Origin: Lucinisca nassula
Taxonomy: Eukaryota > Mollusca > Bivalvia > Lucinida > Lucinidae
Assembly: GCA_963580285.1 (NCBI GenBank)
Contig: OY757024.1
Coordinates: forward strand, 119,229,345-119,293,344
Direction of reading: 5' to 3'
Length of the DNA: 64,000 nt
Shown here: piece by piece, positions 35,201-45,301 of the stretch
Numbering within the stretch: position 1 is the first letter of the stretch
Layout of the letters: each line of letters begins with the position of its first letter
Position numbers and translations under genes: made by a program
Notes under the pieces: generated by a model
What the model saw: only the letters and a program-made list of their open reading frames with translations
The model's database searches: none
Told to the model about the DNA's origin: nothing

Positions 35201-35436
35201 ATCATAGATATGTATACATTTTTCTCTCATCCGAGATATTGTTGTACCCGTTAAATCAGCCTCAGTGAGTCGTGTATTATGGTTTCAGTTCTGTGTGGAA
35301 GCATCGTGCAGCTCAATCTATTTTTCATTATTATTGACAGATAGATAATAGTCAGAGAGAGAGAGAGAGAGAAAATTAAACACACGCACCTGTATGAAAC
35401 GACTGAAATATGAGGACGGGACAGAGAGAGAGAGCC
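35201..35436. other. Non-coding with (GA)n tracts
   Basis: Contains an S2-type fragment (cagttctgtgtggaagcatc, 35286) and (GA)n runs at about 35352-35372 and 35420-35435. Confidence 0.55.
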
Positions 35437-35803
35437 CAGGTCTTTATCCAGGTAATTTGGGAAAAGGCCCCTGGGCAAAATTGGGAAAAAATTACCGACA
35501 AAATACCAAAATAGGGAACACAGTTTCATCGGAGAAATGCCAGGACTATGAATGTTGCTCATGATAGTCTTATGAATTTGATAGCTAAGCAGTGCAATAC
35601 AGCTGTAGCTTCAGTGTGGTGAATCTTCATGTTAACCTCAGTCTGATGTTAATTACTGTTGTCACTGTTCCTTTTGTTGTGGCATTTTCTTTCTTCATTT
35701 TTGGGGGGAAAAATATAGTGAAATTGGGAAAAATTTAGGCTATTTGGCATTGGGAATGGGGCCGAATTTCGGCCCTGCTGAACAGGCAGAAAATGACCTG
35801 GAC
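35437..35803. mobile_element. Possible MITE with CCAGGTC ends
   Basis: The left end ccaggtctttatcc and the complement of the right end (ccaggtcattttctg) are imperfect inverted repeats. Both sub-ends contain ttgggaaaa-type runs and gggccgaa text. No clear target duplication, so the assignment is tentative. Confidence 0.4.
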
Positions 35804-35829
35804 TAACTTCTCAAAAACTACAATTCGCG

Positions 35830-36790
35830 AAGTTAAGGGTACTCGTTAGGACCGCATTAATTAGTGAATTCTAAAGAGCACTTACATAGCGAAAACATGC
35901 CTTTATCATGTTTATAATTATGAAACCATAAACTCAACTTTTATATAGGAGAGCGATACCTTTAATTTGTGTTTCTTCGAATGTCTCTCTTTTTCAGTTA
36001 TAAAGAACTTAACTACATCGTTAATCCAATTAAGTAAAGATGTCCATCGAATTATAATCTACCTGTACGCAGTTTGTCTGCGAAGGTATTTCTTTTGATC
36101 TGCAATCAAAAGGCCGAGAGAGTCAGACAGAAAAACAGTCGCAGAGAGAGAGAGACGACAAGACGAAGGAAGGAAGACACCGATAGTCTTTTCAACATAA
36201 AAATATAGATTGTGGGTACTCATTAGAACTGTTTCATCGAGGTGATTCTAATGAGTACCCACAATCTATATTTTAGAGTAGAAATAAAAAAAAAAAGTAT
36301 ACCCCTGCAAACATCAATTTTACTATATAAAAGCGGGGTTCAAGCCTTCAAGGGTGTCAAAATTATATAGGTGTGTTTTCGTGATGATTTATTTATTTTA
36401 TGAATATTTAATATCTTATTACGCCACCACATCCGTGCGACATAGTACATTTTTCACATCTCCAAAATGGCTAATTTCCTGATGAAAATGTGTGGTATTT
36501 TTCTTATTTCTACTGCTATAGTAGGTCGTGGGTGCTCATTTGAACCGCGCTCTAACGAGTACCCGCAACATATGTCTTGCAGCAAAAATGAGAAAAGAGT
36601 GAATACTCCGGTAAACCCAGTTTTCTCTATATAAAGTGGGGTTTACAATAACACGTCCATGCGACATAGTGCATTTTCGATATCTCCGAAATGGCTACTT
36701 TTCTGGTGAAAACGTGTGGTATTTTTCTTATTTTTACTCCAATCATATGTCGTTGGTGCTCGTTAGAACCACATTCTAATGAGTACACGC
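35830..36790 (+). repeat. Tandem repeat with hairpin-forming units
   Basis: Four diverged occurrences of a gggtactcattagaac / gttctaatgagtaccc palindrome lie at about 35838, 36200, 36530 and 36750. Between the later three is a shared segment (tttctctatataaagtgggg, cacgtccatgcgacatagtg, tccgaaatggctacttttct). Spacing is about 220-340 bp. Confidence 0.7.
36200..36274. other. Perfect 29-bp hairpin
   Basis: The arm at 36200-36228 (AAAATATAGATTGTGGG onward) is exactly complementary to 36246-36274, around a 17-nt loop. The best preserved palindrome of the tandem repeat at 35830-36790. Confidence 0.9.
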
Positions 36791-37769
36791 TCCATTGGCA
36801 TCATTTGCAGGGACAAATGTCATAAAGTGCACCGTCCTTCGGATCGGGACGTTAACAAGAGGCCCCCTGTGCAGGGAGAACCATTCCCTGTGCAGGGTAA
36901 AGATCCCTACCGTAATTACATCATTACTGTGTAGGCTTTCATCCTGCAAAACCTGGAGTGTATGTAACATACACCTGCGGTAATTGTCAAATGTGACCGA
37001 TGCAGTATCAGTAGATAGAGAGCAGTCCTTTTCGCTAACAGTAATCGTCCTTTTTAAAAAGGTTCTTCGCATATTAGGGTAAGTCCTTTTCGCGAAAAGG
37101 AGTCCTTTTCGCACTTTAGGGTAACCGCACTTATAGGAGCTTTTTTTGTGACGTACTTCCGGTTCTAAAAATAGAACGGGAAAAGCCCTGGCCGTCATCT
37201 GTCGTATTGCTACAAATGCAGCGGGACAGATAAAGTGTTAATTACAGCGTAAAACAGTGGAATTCTTTTAAACTTTTGACGAATTCTAATGTAAGATAAT
37301 GGGAGAAACACTGCCAGATGTGAAATTTCGCATTACGAAGATGATATATTGTACATACGACCCAACAGGGTCCTCTCTCTCTCTCACTCTCATAGCGCAC
37401 CAACAATTAGCGAGGGCAGGCAGATGTAAATTACAGTTTGCCGTTAAATGACGCCACTTCAGCTGACATGTAGTGTGTCAACAACGTCGTGTCTACATCA
37501 AACCAACTTCAAAGTGATGCTGCAACGTCGATGAAACATCAGAAAGTTGCGTTGGCGATAATACGGCGTTGCTTAATAAAATGTCATTTGCCCAGTGCTC
37601 GGACCCAATCAAAACTCAGTGGGATTGAAACATTAAGTTCAAAACAAACATAGAACACCCTTTCAGTGCATGAGAATTATTTAAACACTCCTTCGCAAGT
37701 GCACAGATTTTACAGTAAAATCTGGTAGATTTGTAGATTGGTTCAACCTGCCCAGCCCTTAGGTCTACA
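36791..37769. other. Non-coding with short shared repeats
   Basis: A 140-codon minus-strand frame (36776-37198) has no recognisable domain and lies over repeat text. The segment at 36832-36905 (gatcgggacgttaac, ggccccctgtgcagggag) recurs inverted at about 41735-41785. Around 37078-37110 cctttt, cgcgaaaagg and agtccttttcgc form a small inverted repeat. I find no supported gene. Confidence 0.5.
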
Positions 37770-37773
37770 TTAA

Positions 37774-37993
37774 CCCATTTGGTACCGGAAACCCCAAAAA
37801 GGGTAAGTGACAAACAGTGCAGGCCCAAATCAGAAGTCACAGAACGCGGCGCCTGATACGGGCCAACACTGTTTGCAAAAAGTTCGGCCATTTTCCAGAT
37901 AAATTTTGAAGAAAACACAACCTGAATCCCTTAAATTTTGAAAATGACTCCAGCAATATATAAGGAGGAAGATTCCATTTTGTACAAAAAGGG
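37774..37993. mobile_element. TTAA-type MITE with cruciform core (220 bp)
   Basis: Flanked on both sides by TTAA (37770-37773 and 37994-37997), starting CCCATTTGGTACC and ending GTACAAAAAGGG, as expected of a piggyBac-type terminal repeat. The interior holds caaacagtgcaggccc, gcggcgcctgat and acgggccaacactgtttgc, a long imperfect hairpin. A second copy is at 41185-41399 and core remnants occur at 4220, 15840, 20908 and perhaps 50325. Confidence 0.75.
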
Positions 37994-38018
37994 TTAAGGG
38001 CTTCTTGGGTACAGGGAT

Positions 38019-38393
38019 CAGTCAGACCTCTCTCTCATCTCAACAGTCACGTGACATTGAAGTGAGTTGGAGTGGTTGTCGACGACCTGACGTCGAGCCA
38101 ACGTTGACTCGACGCCCGTCTGTCAGTCCACTCATAAGTTGTTATTTTTTTGGCTGTCAGTATGTTTATTTGTCTGTCTAACTATCCGTCCATTCGTCTG
38201 TTAGTCAGTCAGTCGGTCTGTCTGTCATCTGTGTGTCTACTGTCAGTTTGTCAGTCAAACCTCTCTCTCATGCGAACGGCCATGTGACATTGAAGTGCAT
38301 TGGAGTGGGTGTCGATGGCATGACGTCGAACCAACATTTAGTCAACGTCCCTCCATCAGTCCTCTGATTCGTTTATTTCGACTGTCAGTATGG
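38019..38393 (+). repeat. 231-bp direct repeat
   Basis: Two diverged copies of a cagtca, acctctctctcat, gtgacattgaagtg, tgacgtcga, actgtcagtatg series start at about 38019 and 38250. They are linked by (GTCT/GTCA)-rich sequence (38170-38245). Confidence 0.75.
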
Positions 38394-38407
38394 ACATTCT
38401 TTTTTAA

Positions 38408-38920
38408 CCTTTAGCATGCTGTAGGCGCATTCGTGCGCCCGTGAAAATGTAATGGCGCCACGCTGTAGGCGCAATCGTGCGCCGAAATTGACTGGTGTGC
38501 TTGGTGCGACTCATAGAAAAGGAGGAACTCTCGTTTTTCGGTGCGGTTTGGCATTTCAGTATCAACTAACATCCGGGCATCGATGAAAAAAAAAAACTTG
38601 CAGTTTCGATGTTTTTGGATGGGTTTTCTTCTGGTTTTCTGGGTAAGGATGCAATTTTTTTTAGGAAATCGCTACTTTTTGACGAACTTGATCTAATCGA
38701 GCCCAAAATACGCTCTGAAAGGGTGTTTTAAACGATTTTTCGACTCAGTCAGCTGAGTGACAGTAGGCTACTTTCGTTTTCCATATGCTTTGAATGGTGG
38801 AGAAATCAAGAAAAATACGGGTTTTTGCGTGTTTAAAAGTTGCTGAAAATGGTAGTATTTGATAAAAACAATTCAGTGGGACGGAGTATCGATAAAAAAA
38901 TTAATTCAGCAGGGTAAAGG
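38408..38920. mobile_element. TTAA-flanked MITE (513 bp)
   Basis: TTAA at 38404-38407 and 38921-38924 flanks imperfect terminal inverted repeats CCTTTAGCATGCTG and CAGCAGGGTAAAGG. The left portion has a tandem ctgtaggcgcattcgtgcgcc / ctgtaggcgcaatcgtgcgcc pair (38412-38483). No coding frame. Fits a non-autonomous piggyBac-type element. Confidence 0.75.
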
Positions 38921-38924
38921 TTAA

Positions 38925-39573
38925 ATTGCACATGTAGACAGATCGTCGGACAGACTTCTCAATAGATAGATACATGTAGATAGACTTGGACAGCGAATAA
39001 AACGAGAGTTACGTAAAAACTTATTTCGTAAGTAAGCTTTCGGAATAACGGTATCTCAAGCCATTGACATGGGTCATTAACGAAGAGATTTTCGGCAATT
39101 AAAAACGGATTTAGGATAAATGAATTTCGGTAATAAAAGCAAAATATCATTCTTTCCTTCTCGAGGCATTATTTCAATGAAAACGGGTATATTTTCTCTC
39201 AAAATGACTGAATATTGTTAGCATTTTAAGTTCCGCCAATACATTTGAATAGCAATGGCTGTTTCAATTGACAGCCAGTACTTTGCGCATGCGCAAGAAT
39301 GACATCATCAACGGAATTCCTAAAACCTCCTATTGTGCGCAATGTTGGGCGACAAAATTGGTAATCAAATTTCAAGGGTATCCAATGTCATACAATTATA
39401 TATCCCGCCCGTTAAAAATTCAGAGGCCAATTTCTATTGCAGCAAGTAGATAAGGAAGTGTTGCAATCGTTCTGATTGTGATTGTTTGAAAGGTGGCTTT
39501 AACAAAGTCACACGAAGGTATCAAAACCTTATGTGCGTAATGTTACCGGACTGCATCGTAATGCAACAGTCAT
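38925..39573. other. Non-coding interval
   Basis: No coding frame or recognised repeat. It contains an NRF1-like palindrome, listed separately. Confidence 0.5.
39283..39296. promoter_or_regulatory. NRF1-like palindrome
   Basis: TTGCGCATGCGCAA contains TGCGCATGCGCA, the full NRF1 palindrome, followed within a few bases by TGACATCA, a CRE-like site. Both are typical of animal promoters, but no gene is seen nearby, so function is uncertain. Confidence 0.3.
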
Positions 39574-39742
39574 TTGTAACCACTGCCCCCCCCACCCCCC
39601 CCACATAGGGGGATAGCAGTGACAACGACTTTTCACAAATATCATAACCCCTGCATTAACCTGGCACTGCGGGGGAACACAGAGGGTAATTACCCAATTA
39701 CTTAGCGCCGCTTTCCCCGTAGGTGGGGGGCAGTGGTTACAA
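39574..39742. mobile_element. Small MITE with perfect terminal inverted repeats (169 bp)
   Basis: TTGTAACCACTGCCCCCC at 39574 is exactly complementary to GGGGGGCAGTGGTTACAA ending at 39742, an 18-bp perfect inverted repeat. The interior has a C-rich run and a ggtaattacccaattac palindrome. No coding frame. Confidence 0.7.
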
Positions 39743-39780
39743 TTCTCCCATACATGAGAGTATGGGTAGCCTGACTTTTA

Positions 39781-41013
39781 TTATACCCGCTTTTTCGAAG
39801 AAAAATCGGGTATATTGTTTTCGTACCACAGTTCACTCCGGCGTCAGTCCGTCTGTCCGTCCGTCACGTTTCTTGTGATTGGATCTCCTCTGCAACCACT
39901 GAAGTTACACTTTTGAAACTTTGCATGTGGATAGTACATGGAATGTAGATGGCAGTGGGCAACTTTTTTGTGACCTTGACCTCAACATGACCCCAAGGTC
40001 GAAGGTCAAAAATTATGATTTGCCATATCTCCTAAACTATTGGAGTTACACTTCTGAAACTTTGCTTATTGGATGGTCCTTGGAATATAGAATATGTCAG
40101 GTTACTTTTGGTGTGACCTTGACCCCAAGGTCAAAGGTCAAAAAGTATGATTTTGCCATATCTTCTAAACTATTAGAGTTACACTTCTGAAACTTTGGTT
40201 ATTGGATGACCCTTGGAATATAGAATAAATTTGGATACTTTTGGTGTGACCTTGACCTCAACATGACCCCAAGGTCAAAGGTCAAAAATTATGATTTGCC
40301 ATATCTCCTAAACTATTGGAGTTACACTTCTGAAACTTTGCTTATTGGATGGTCCTTGGTATATAGAATATGTCAGGTAACTTTTGGTGTGACCTTGACC
40401 CCAAGGTCAAAGGTCAAAAAGTATGATTTTGCCATATCTTCTAAACTATTAGTTACACTTCTGAAACTTTGGTTATTGGATGGCCCTTGGAATATAGAAT
40501 AAATTTGGATACTTTTGGTGTGACCTTGACCTCAACATGACCCCAAGGTCAAAGGTCAATAATTAGGATTTGCCATATCTCCTCAACTATTGGAGTTACA
40601 CTTCTGAAACTTTGCTTATTGGATGGCCCTTGGAATATAGAATATGTTGGGCTACTTTTGGTGTGACCTCGACCCCAAGGTCAAAGGTCAAAAAGTATGA
40701 CTTTGCCATATCATCTTAAGCATTGGAGTTACACTTCTGAAACTTGGTTATTGGATGGCTATTGGAATATAGAATAAATTGGGATACTTTAGGTGGACCT
40801 CAACATAACCCCAAGGTCAAAGTTCAAAAAGTATGACTTTGCCATATCTTCTAAACTATAAGAGTTACACTTCTGAAACTTTGCTTATCAGTTAGAATGT
40901 TATTTGCAACTTTTTTAACTTACATGTAGTTTTGGCTAGCTAATACATAGTCATTATTGTTATTTATAGAAAAAGCGGGTATTTGCGATGGTTTACCATC
41001 GACTGCAGATCTA
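39781..41013 (-). mobile_element. Pearl-like element, family B, full length
   Basis: The two ends carry a 14-bp subterminal inverted repeat: ATACCCGCTTTTTC (39783-39796) and GAAAAAGCGGGTAT (40969-40982). The plus-strand left end folds as CCCG, TTTTTC, gaa, GAAAAA, CGGG. The right end has CGATGGtttaCCATCG (40986-41001). Between them lie a tctgtccgtccgtc microsatellite (39848) and about seven core units of 132-144 bp (gttacacttctgaaactttg, tgtgaccttgacc, ccaaggtcaaaggtca). The hairpin next to the ACGG-type microsatellite marks the 3' end, so the element reads on the minus strand. Confidence 0.8.
40128..40690 (+). promoter_or_regulatory. Array of DR1 nuclear-receptor half-site pairs
   Basis: AGGTCAAAGGTCA, two direct AGGTCA half-sites with a 1-bp spacer, occurs exactly at 40128, 40272, 40404, 40546 and 40678. 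Near-matches lie at 39996 (AGGTCGAAGGTCA) and 40814 (AGGTCAAAGTTCA). DR1 is the classical site for RXR, HNF4 and COUP-TF type receptors. Each site lies about 25 bp from TGACCTTGACC. Binding is an inference. Confidence 0.6.
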
Positions 41014-41184
41014 GTTTATTATGTTTTTATACTGATATTTTCATTTTTGTTTTCATTGACTACCCAACTATAATAAAAATGAAAATGTCCGATATAAACA
41101 AAAATGTAAAAAGGGCCATTGACGTTCTATCTGTAGAACTATTGTTACAAATGGCTAGTCCATAATTATGGTAGGGGTCTTTAA

Positions 41185-41399
41185 CCCATTTAGTACCGGA
41201 AACCCCAAAAGGGGTACCTTGGAAAACAGTGCAGACCCAGATGAGACGCCGAAGAACACAGCGTCTGATCAGGACCTACACTGTTTGCAAAATGTTCAGT
41301 CATTTTTCAAATGAACAAAACACAACCTGACACCCCTAAATTTTGGAAATGGACTCCTGCTATATACAAGGAGGAAGATTCCATTTGGTACCGAAAGGG
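41185..41399. mobile_element. TTAA-type MITE with cruciform core, second copy
   Basis: Preceded by TTAA (41181-41184) and starting CCCATTTAGTACCGG. It ends GGTACCGAAAGGG, with the right TTAA altered to TACA. The core hairpin (aaacagtgcagacccag, gcgtctgatcaggacc, tacactgtttgc) is as in 37774-37993. Confidence 0.7.
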
Positions 41400-42344
41400 T
41401 ACACCAGCACAGGGCAGAGACGTAGCCATGAATTTGATATTGGTGCGACAAAAACTTATACAGCGCCCAAGGCGTGAAAATCTCCTAGGGTAGGGTGGGG
41501 GGTCCACGGAAAATTTCGAAAAAAAAAATTAAAAAATAAATGGTTCATTCTGGTGACTTCTGGCGTATTTTGGGAAGGGTTTTCTCTGCTCGAATGATAG
41601 CAACAATATTGCACTTTTTGCCTAGAATTATTCTCTATTTGTGTCAAGCTATTGGTGAGACTAGTCGCACCAATACAAAATATTGGTGCGACTAAATCGC
41701 ACCAATCTCACCAACAGCTACGCCCATGCAGGGGATGACTCTCCCTGCACAGGGGGCCTCCAGTTAACGTCCCGATCCGGCTAGATTGCACTTTGCCGGG
41801 CACTGTCTTCTATCCAGACTGCGCAGGCGCAACCTGTTGTTAGGGCGTGTCTCTTGTTGTCTATGCCTCATTAATTATTCATGACGTTCGGGTAATGACG
41901 GCCGCCATTTTGTTTTGGAAGGACGAAATGACGCAATTTCTAACCGTTGTTTTTAAATAATCCAAGCGTTTTTAAAGCACAACTATTGATACTGCTCTTT
42001 CTTTTATCGTATTTTAGCAGCAGCAAGTTAATGTAGCATTACTAAATACGTAAATTCCCAGACTCAGAACTTGTGGGTAATTTAGCGTAACACTGTACAT
42101 CTGCTAGGCTTTCTATCTTCGACGTGGCTTCGACAGACTTGGACCATGGCACCAAATTATAGACAAATAAGATAAAATGAGACTGCTTTGAATATTTAAG
42201 GAAACTGCAGACTACATAAGATTCTACATATCCCGATTTACTGTCTTTGTAAATTTATACCTGGCATCCTTCTATCTTGAATGCCGGGGTGTGGGGGCGG
42301 CAGCCCCCATGATGTTGACTGATAATTTTTAAAGGCACTTACCA
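41400..42344. other. Non-coding; YY1-like site
   Basis: No coding frame. At 41640-41715 ttggtgagactagtcgcacc and ggtgcgactaaatcgcacc, then caatctcaccaa, form an inverted repeat. At 41900-41912 GGCCGCCATTTTG matches a YY1-type site. The ctcattaattattcatgacg at 41868 recurs in similar form at 47046 and 54789. Confidence 0.45.
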
Positions 42345-42519
42345 GGAAAAAGCTTTGGAAGTCTTGACAAACACCATGCCTATAGACCTACAGCTGAAGA
42401 TAAGACAAGCACAAGAAGTCATCAGAATCAGTGCCAAGTATGAAGATGATCCTCTCAGGGAAGAGTTTGATGAATGGATAGAGGGGGATAAGACTGTGGG
42501 TAGAAGAGCTACTATTTTT
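42345..42519 (+). pseudogene. Non-LTR retrotransposon pol, RT-RNase H linker fragment
   Basis: The frame KALEVLTNTMPIDLQLKIRQ...DKTVGRRATIF (42351-42518) has the look of the linker between reverse transcriptase and RNase H in I-clade-type elements. The following expected text, HLLMSRFRELKG, is found 1.3 kb away at 43861 on the same strand. I infer that both belong to one element interrupted at 42520. It is 5'-truncated; no RT palm motif lies upstream. Confidence 0.6.
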
Positions 42520-43837
42520 AATGACAGATTCCATCTGTCTATTCTTGCTGTGCTGCACGTTTGAGGTAATCAAGGCTTTTTCTTCCGGCTTTGACCGCCA
42601 TAGAAATATGAGTCCGCACAAAATTTAGTCCGGTTTGGCGCAGTAATCAAAATTGTACAAGCGTATTAGTTATCCTGTAAGCGTAATACAAACTTTTGAA
42701 GCAGACGACTTGACGATTCACCATTTCATATGAATCAGCTGCATCATGCGACGGGTTTGGCGAAAGACTGTATACCCAGCTGCTCAGCAGTCTGCTCAGG
42801 TTTTACACTGTTTTCTATCAGTGCTGTCAATATTTAATCCTTAAAGACCAGCCTGCTGTTGGACCAGGTCAGCTGTAGACAAGAATATTAATGGGTTTTC
42901 TTTCTGACTTTCGAGGTCAAGTTTAGGTAAATTACAACTTAGGTGTATATTGACTTTGCGTGGATAAATTGAAAAGAAAGGCTTCCCTTTCAACCCTGGA
43001 ATATGGTACAGATACTTAGTGTAGGTCCTGTGATATAGTATTCTAGGTGCCATATATTTAGCAGACTGGTCGAGCCAAACTTCAGTGATGGAAGAGTGCA
43101 CTCCAGAAACCCAAGGCAGTGAATAAATCAAAGCACTGACAACACTCATGCAGATTGTCTCTATATGCAGGCTGGTCATGAACGGGGACTTGGACTGATC
43201 CGTTTAAACTTAAGATGTTAGTAAATAATGCAAAATGTGTAGAACAAGATCAGCACCGTGTTGTGTGGCTTTTGAACTGAGTTTACATTGTTTGCCAGGT
43301 CCAACATTTGATTCATGTGCAGATTTTACAGACAACACTTACATGTACCCAACACTGACAAACGACGCGGCTATGTTTGTGTTGATTGTTTGGTATTCGA
43401 CCCGAAGTGCTTCAGTGCTAATGTCTACGTGACTATCACTGACTTGTCAGAATAACTTTTTGTCTTCTAGAAAATAGCCGCAGTGAGATCGGGGTATTCC
43501 ATAAGACGGAAGAGGGTTATTCTGGAATCATAGGGTGAGCTTGGCAAACAGTGTAGACCATAACGTATCTTTGGGTAGAGGTGTCCACAACCGACCGGAC
43601 AAAAACTGTTACTTATGGACAGTAGCATTGTTAAAACTTGAATTTTAATGTTTGGTTTTGAAAACGTAAATAGTTTCTTTCAAAACTTTGAAACATCGAA
43701 TGGCGTTTCATAATACCACCTGCAAACATATCATGTATTGGAATTTGCAGAGCTACCTTTCTAAATTTTAAGCTCTTTTTAGAAAGGTTTTCTGTAAGTT
43801 TTCACAGTGTTATGATTTTCTCATAGAATCTGTCATT
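42520..43837. mobile_element. Insertion bounded by 12-bp inverted repeats (1.3 kb)
   Basis: AATGACAGATTC (42520-42531) is exactly complementary to GAATCTGTCATT (43826-43837), and these sit where the pol frame is interrupted. No clear target duplication, and about 20 bp of uncertain sequence (tcagtgcctttggcgctttg) remain on the right. No long coding frame inside. Superfamily unknown. Confidence 0.5.
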
Positions 43838-43854
43838 TCAGTGCCTTTGGCGCT

Positions 43855-45301
43855 TTGATTCATTTATTGATGTCTAGGTTTAGGGAATTGAAGGGAATGT
43901 TAGAGTTTGAGAACATTGAGAAGGAATTCAGATATACCAAGGAATTGATGGGGCTCATCAAAGAGACAGGAAGTGTACACAAGGAAGAATTCACATTCTC
44001 CAAGGAAGAACAGAAAGAAAATATATTAGAGCTTCTAAGCAATTGTGATAAAAATGATGTATTAATGTTCACAGATGGTTCAGCATTAGGTAATCCAGGT
44101 CCAACTGGAGCTGGTGCTGTGGTCTACCTAGAGGGTTACTCCAGCACACCAGTTTTGATGAACAAGGGAGTTTCTCCAATAGGTAATAATTATACTGGAG
44201 AATTGGTAGGTATACAGATCGGGCTAGAATTCTTGGCTGATCTAGACTTCAAAGGCAGAGTAGTTCACATTCTGACCGATTGTCAACCAGCTATTAAGAC
44301 TGCTTTCAGTACTGAAATGCCAACTAACAAGATTGAAACAGTTCTCAGCATCAAGGAGAGTTTAGCAAAGGTAAGGTGTAGGGAGAATATTGTCAAAGTT
44401 CATTGGGTGCCGGGACACAAAGATATTGAGGGGAATGAGTTGTCAGATCAACAAGCAAAGGCGGCAGCATCAGAGATGATTAAAAATAATGAGGTAAAAC
44501 CGACCCTGGACAAGAAAGAAGCAGTACGGGAGTGTAAATCACAGGGAAGAGAAAAATGGGAAAGAAGGTACAAGTGCTCAGACAAAGTGAACGTATTGCA
44601 GGAAATAATTGGGGAAGTGGGAAAAAGGATCTGTCATGGAGATAGGGACAGAAGGACTTTCTCTGCAGTAAATCAGTTGCTGTGTGGACATTCAATCTTA
44701 AATGATCACCAGGCAAAAGTTAAAGGCATTTATTCTTGATTATTGAGGACTATCATTTCATTACATAATATTATGTAGCCTTCAGAGCTGACTGAAAAGA
44801 AGTCCTCTGTCTTCAACAGGTAAGGGGCCTCCTTGGGGAAAATCAATAAATTACTTACTGTTGATTGGTATACATTATTGATTTTCCTCTTAAGTGCCTC
44901 AGTCAGGGGATTCAACAAGAGCTACTAATCACCCTATTAAGGGCCACCTTTGATCTGGTATAGTGAGTATATCACAGGGGGCAATAAAACAATTATGAAC
45001 ACACCGTGTGTTTTACTGTTACAGAATAAATGCCTTTAACAAAGATCAGTCAAGTTTGTGCGAGACATGCAACATGAAAGAGAATGTGGATCATTTTCTT
45101 TTCCACTGTCAGAGATTTAAATCAGAAAGGGATACTTTAGAGTATAATGTGGAAGAGATTCTGGCCAGGGAGGAGGTGAAATTGGTAACAGACATTAACT
45201 TGAAAGTGTTGACAGGCATGATTGAAGACATTAGTAAGCAAGGAAGGAAGGAACTGACAGATGCACTGATGGAATACATCAGGAGCACTAAAAGATTTTG
45301 A
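43855..45301 (+). pseudogene. Non-LTR retrotransposon RNase H domain, broken by a MITE
   Basis: Ribonuclease H type I domain that would degrade the RNA strand of RNA-DNA hybrids during retrotransposition. The frame opens at 43855 (in fact it is open further upstream). The catalytic residues are present: D74 (FTDGS), E116 (TGELVG), D142 (LTDCQ) and D198 (NELSDQQ), with the handle VHWVPGHKDIEG. After about residue 288 the frame runs into a MITE (44724-45035) and stops at 44739. The same frame resumes beyond it with a CETCNMKENVDHFLFHC zinc-finger-like segment (45058-45108), as in I-clade pol C-termini, and ends at 45301. Removing the MITE with one TTAA restores frame. Confidence 0.85.
44724..45035. 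mobile_element. TTAA-type MITE (312 bp)
   Basis: Terminal inverted repeats AGGCATTTATTCT and AGAATAAATGCCT lie between perfect TTAA direct repeats (44720-44723 and 45036-45039). No coding capacity. A second copy is at 24026-24345. TTAA targeting suggests piggyBac-type mobilisation, though the terminal bases are not the usual CCC. Confidence 0.9.

Noticed and set aside
36776..37198. 140-codon minus-strand frame
   Set aside because: No recognisable domain, lies over small inverted repeats and a dispersed segment also found near 41735. Chance frame is more likely.
42355..42564. Independent 69-codon gene
   Set aside because: Its first 55 or so codons fit the pol linker of the adjacent RNase H element. 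The rest is read-through into the insertion.
43500..43860. Splice acceptor (tctgtcatttcag) giving the RNase H a host exon structure
   Set aside because: The sequence overlaps the terminal inverted repeat of the 42520-43837 insertion, and no matching donor is seen after 42519.
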